Below are positions 63,681 to 64,000 of a DNA stretch of 64,000 bases, piece by piece. The DNA comes from Protea cynaroides. Taxonomy: Eukaryota; Streptophyta; Magnoliopsida; Proteales; Proteaceae. The first letter of the stretch is position 1. Every line of letters begins with the position of its first letter. A program made the position numbers and the translations under genes. Under the pieces are notes generated by a model that did no database searches, was not told where the DNA came from, and saw only the letters and a program-made list of their open reading frames with translations. The stretch lies in NCBI GenBank assembly GCA_028583415.1, contig JAMYWD010001071.1, positions 1-64,000 of the forward strand, written 5' to 3'.

Positions 63681-63849
63681 GATTTAGAGAACCTAAGGAT
63701 ACTAGGATGTGGTACCATACTTAGAGAGGTCTTTTAATTTGCCTAAGTATTTCAGAGGTCTTGAAAATCAGGTATAACGTAGTTCATTGTTGATGGGTGT
63801 GGATATGGATAAAATAATGATATCCTAAAGAAGACTAAGAGTGTGGTCA

Positions 63850-64000
63850 CACCTTTGGGAATCTATCCCTCTAGACAAGGTTTGAGTGCATAGAATCTAT
63901 CCCTTTGATAGGATCTGATTATGGCTTAGGGAATCTATCCCTCTGAATGAGATCTGAGTATGCCTTTGGTAATCTATCCCTCTTGACAGGGTTTGAGTAC
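63850..64000. repeat. 34-39-bp minisatellite running off the window
   Basis: 'gaatctatccctct' recurs at 63859, 63893, 63931 and 63970, with spacing of 34, 38 and 39 bp. Each copy is followed by a variant of 'gacaaggtttgagt' / 'gagatctgagta'. The array continues beyond the right edge, so its length is unknown. Confidence 0.8.

Overview
This is nuclear DNA of a flowering plant, from a heterochromatin-like region made almost entirely of nested and decayed retroelements. The evidence is copia and chromovirus (Ty3/gypsy with an integrase chromodomain) elements, primer-binding sites matching initiator tRNA-Met, a plant-type PIF/Harbinger DNA transposon, and a broken plant-style GT17 glycosyltransferase copy. 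I see no intact ordinary host gene, no tRNA or rRNA gene, and nothing prokaryotic.

Layout. 1-1555: non-coding, LTR-like. 1556-12253: a minus-strand copia relic (called C1) interrupted by a second, very degraded minus-strand copia element (C2, 4224-10715); about 1.29 kb of C1 is present on both sides of C2. 12521-13607: GT17 pseudogene. 14419-39520: a plus-strand copia element (C3) split by two minus-strand chromoviruses, E1 (15890-25625, target duplication GTCCT) and E2 (27140-38453, target duplication TAGAC). 39521-40248: MITE-like sequence and a small GRF zinc-finger reading frame. 40249-58678: three head-to-tail 6.2-kb units (A, B, C) on the minus strand. 58679-62965: a PIF/Harbinger transposon with an apparently intact three-exon transposase and a duplicated Myb/SANT-like gene. 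62966-64000: retroelement-like spacer and a minisatellite that runs off the end.

Most interesting points. (1) The 6.2-kb tandem units have a tRNA-Met primer site, a TATA box, as-1-like elements and one long reading frame with two retropepsin-like domains, the second lacking the catalytic Asp-Ser-Gly. They contain no reverse transcriptase or RNase H, so they look like a non-autonomous retroelement or the RT-less part of an endogenous pararetrovirus. (2) Both chromoviruses carry an antisense gene of the same ancestral length (423 codons including stop) between primer site and gag, with a conserved 5' intron. Each also has three clusters of a short GTCGAC-centred motif at matching places, but the motif differs between the two elements. 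This resembles a self-recognition system made of a protein and its sites. (3) E1 has a perfect 5-bp target duplication but carries the U5 end at both termini instead of a second LTR. (4) Many differences between tandem units fall at CAG/CTG sites and homopolymers, so some of the apparent frameshifts may be long-read basecalling errors.

All family assignments come from reading motifs by eye. No database search was run.
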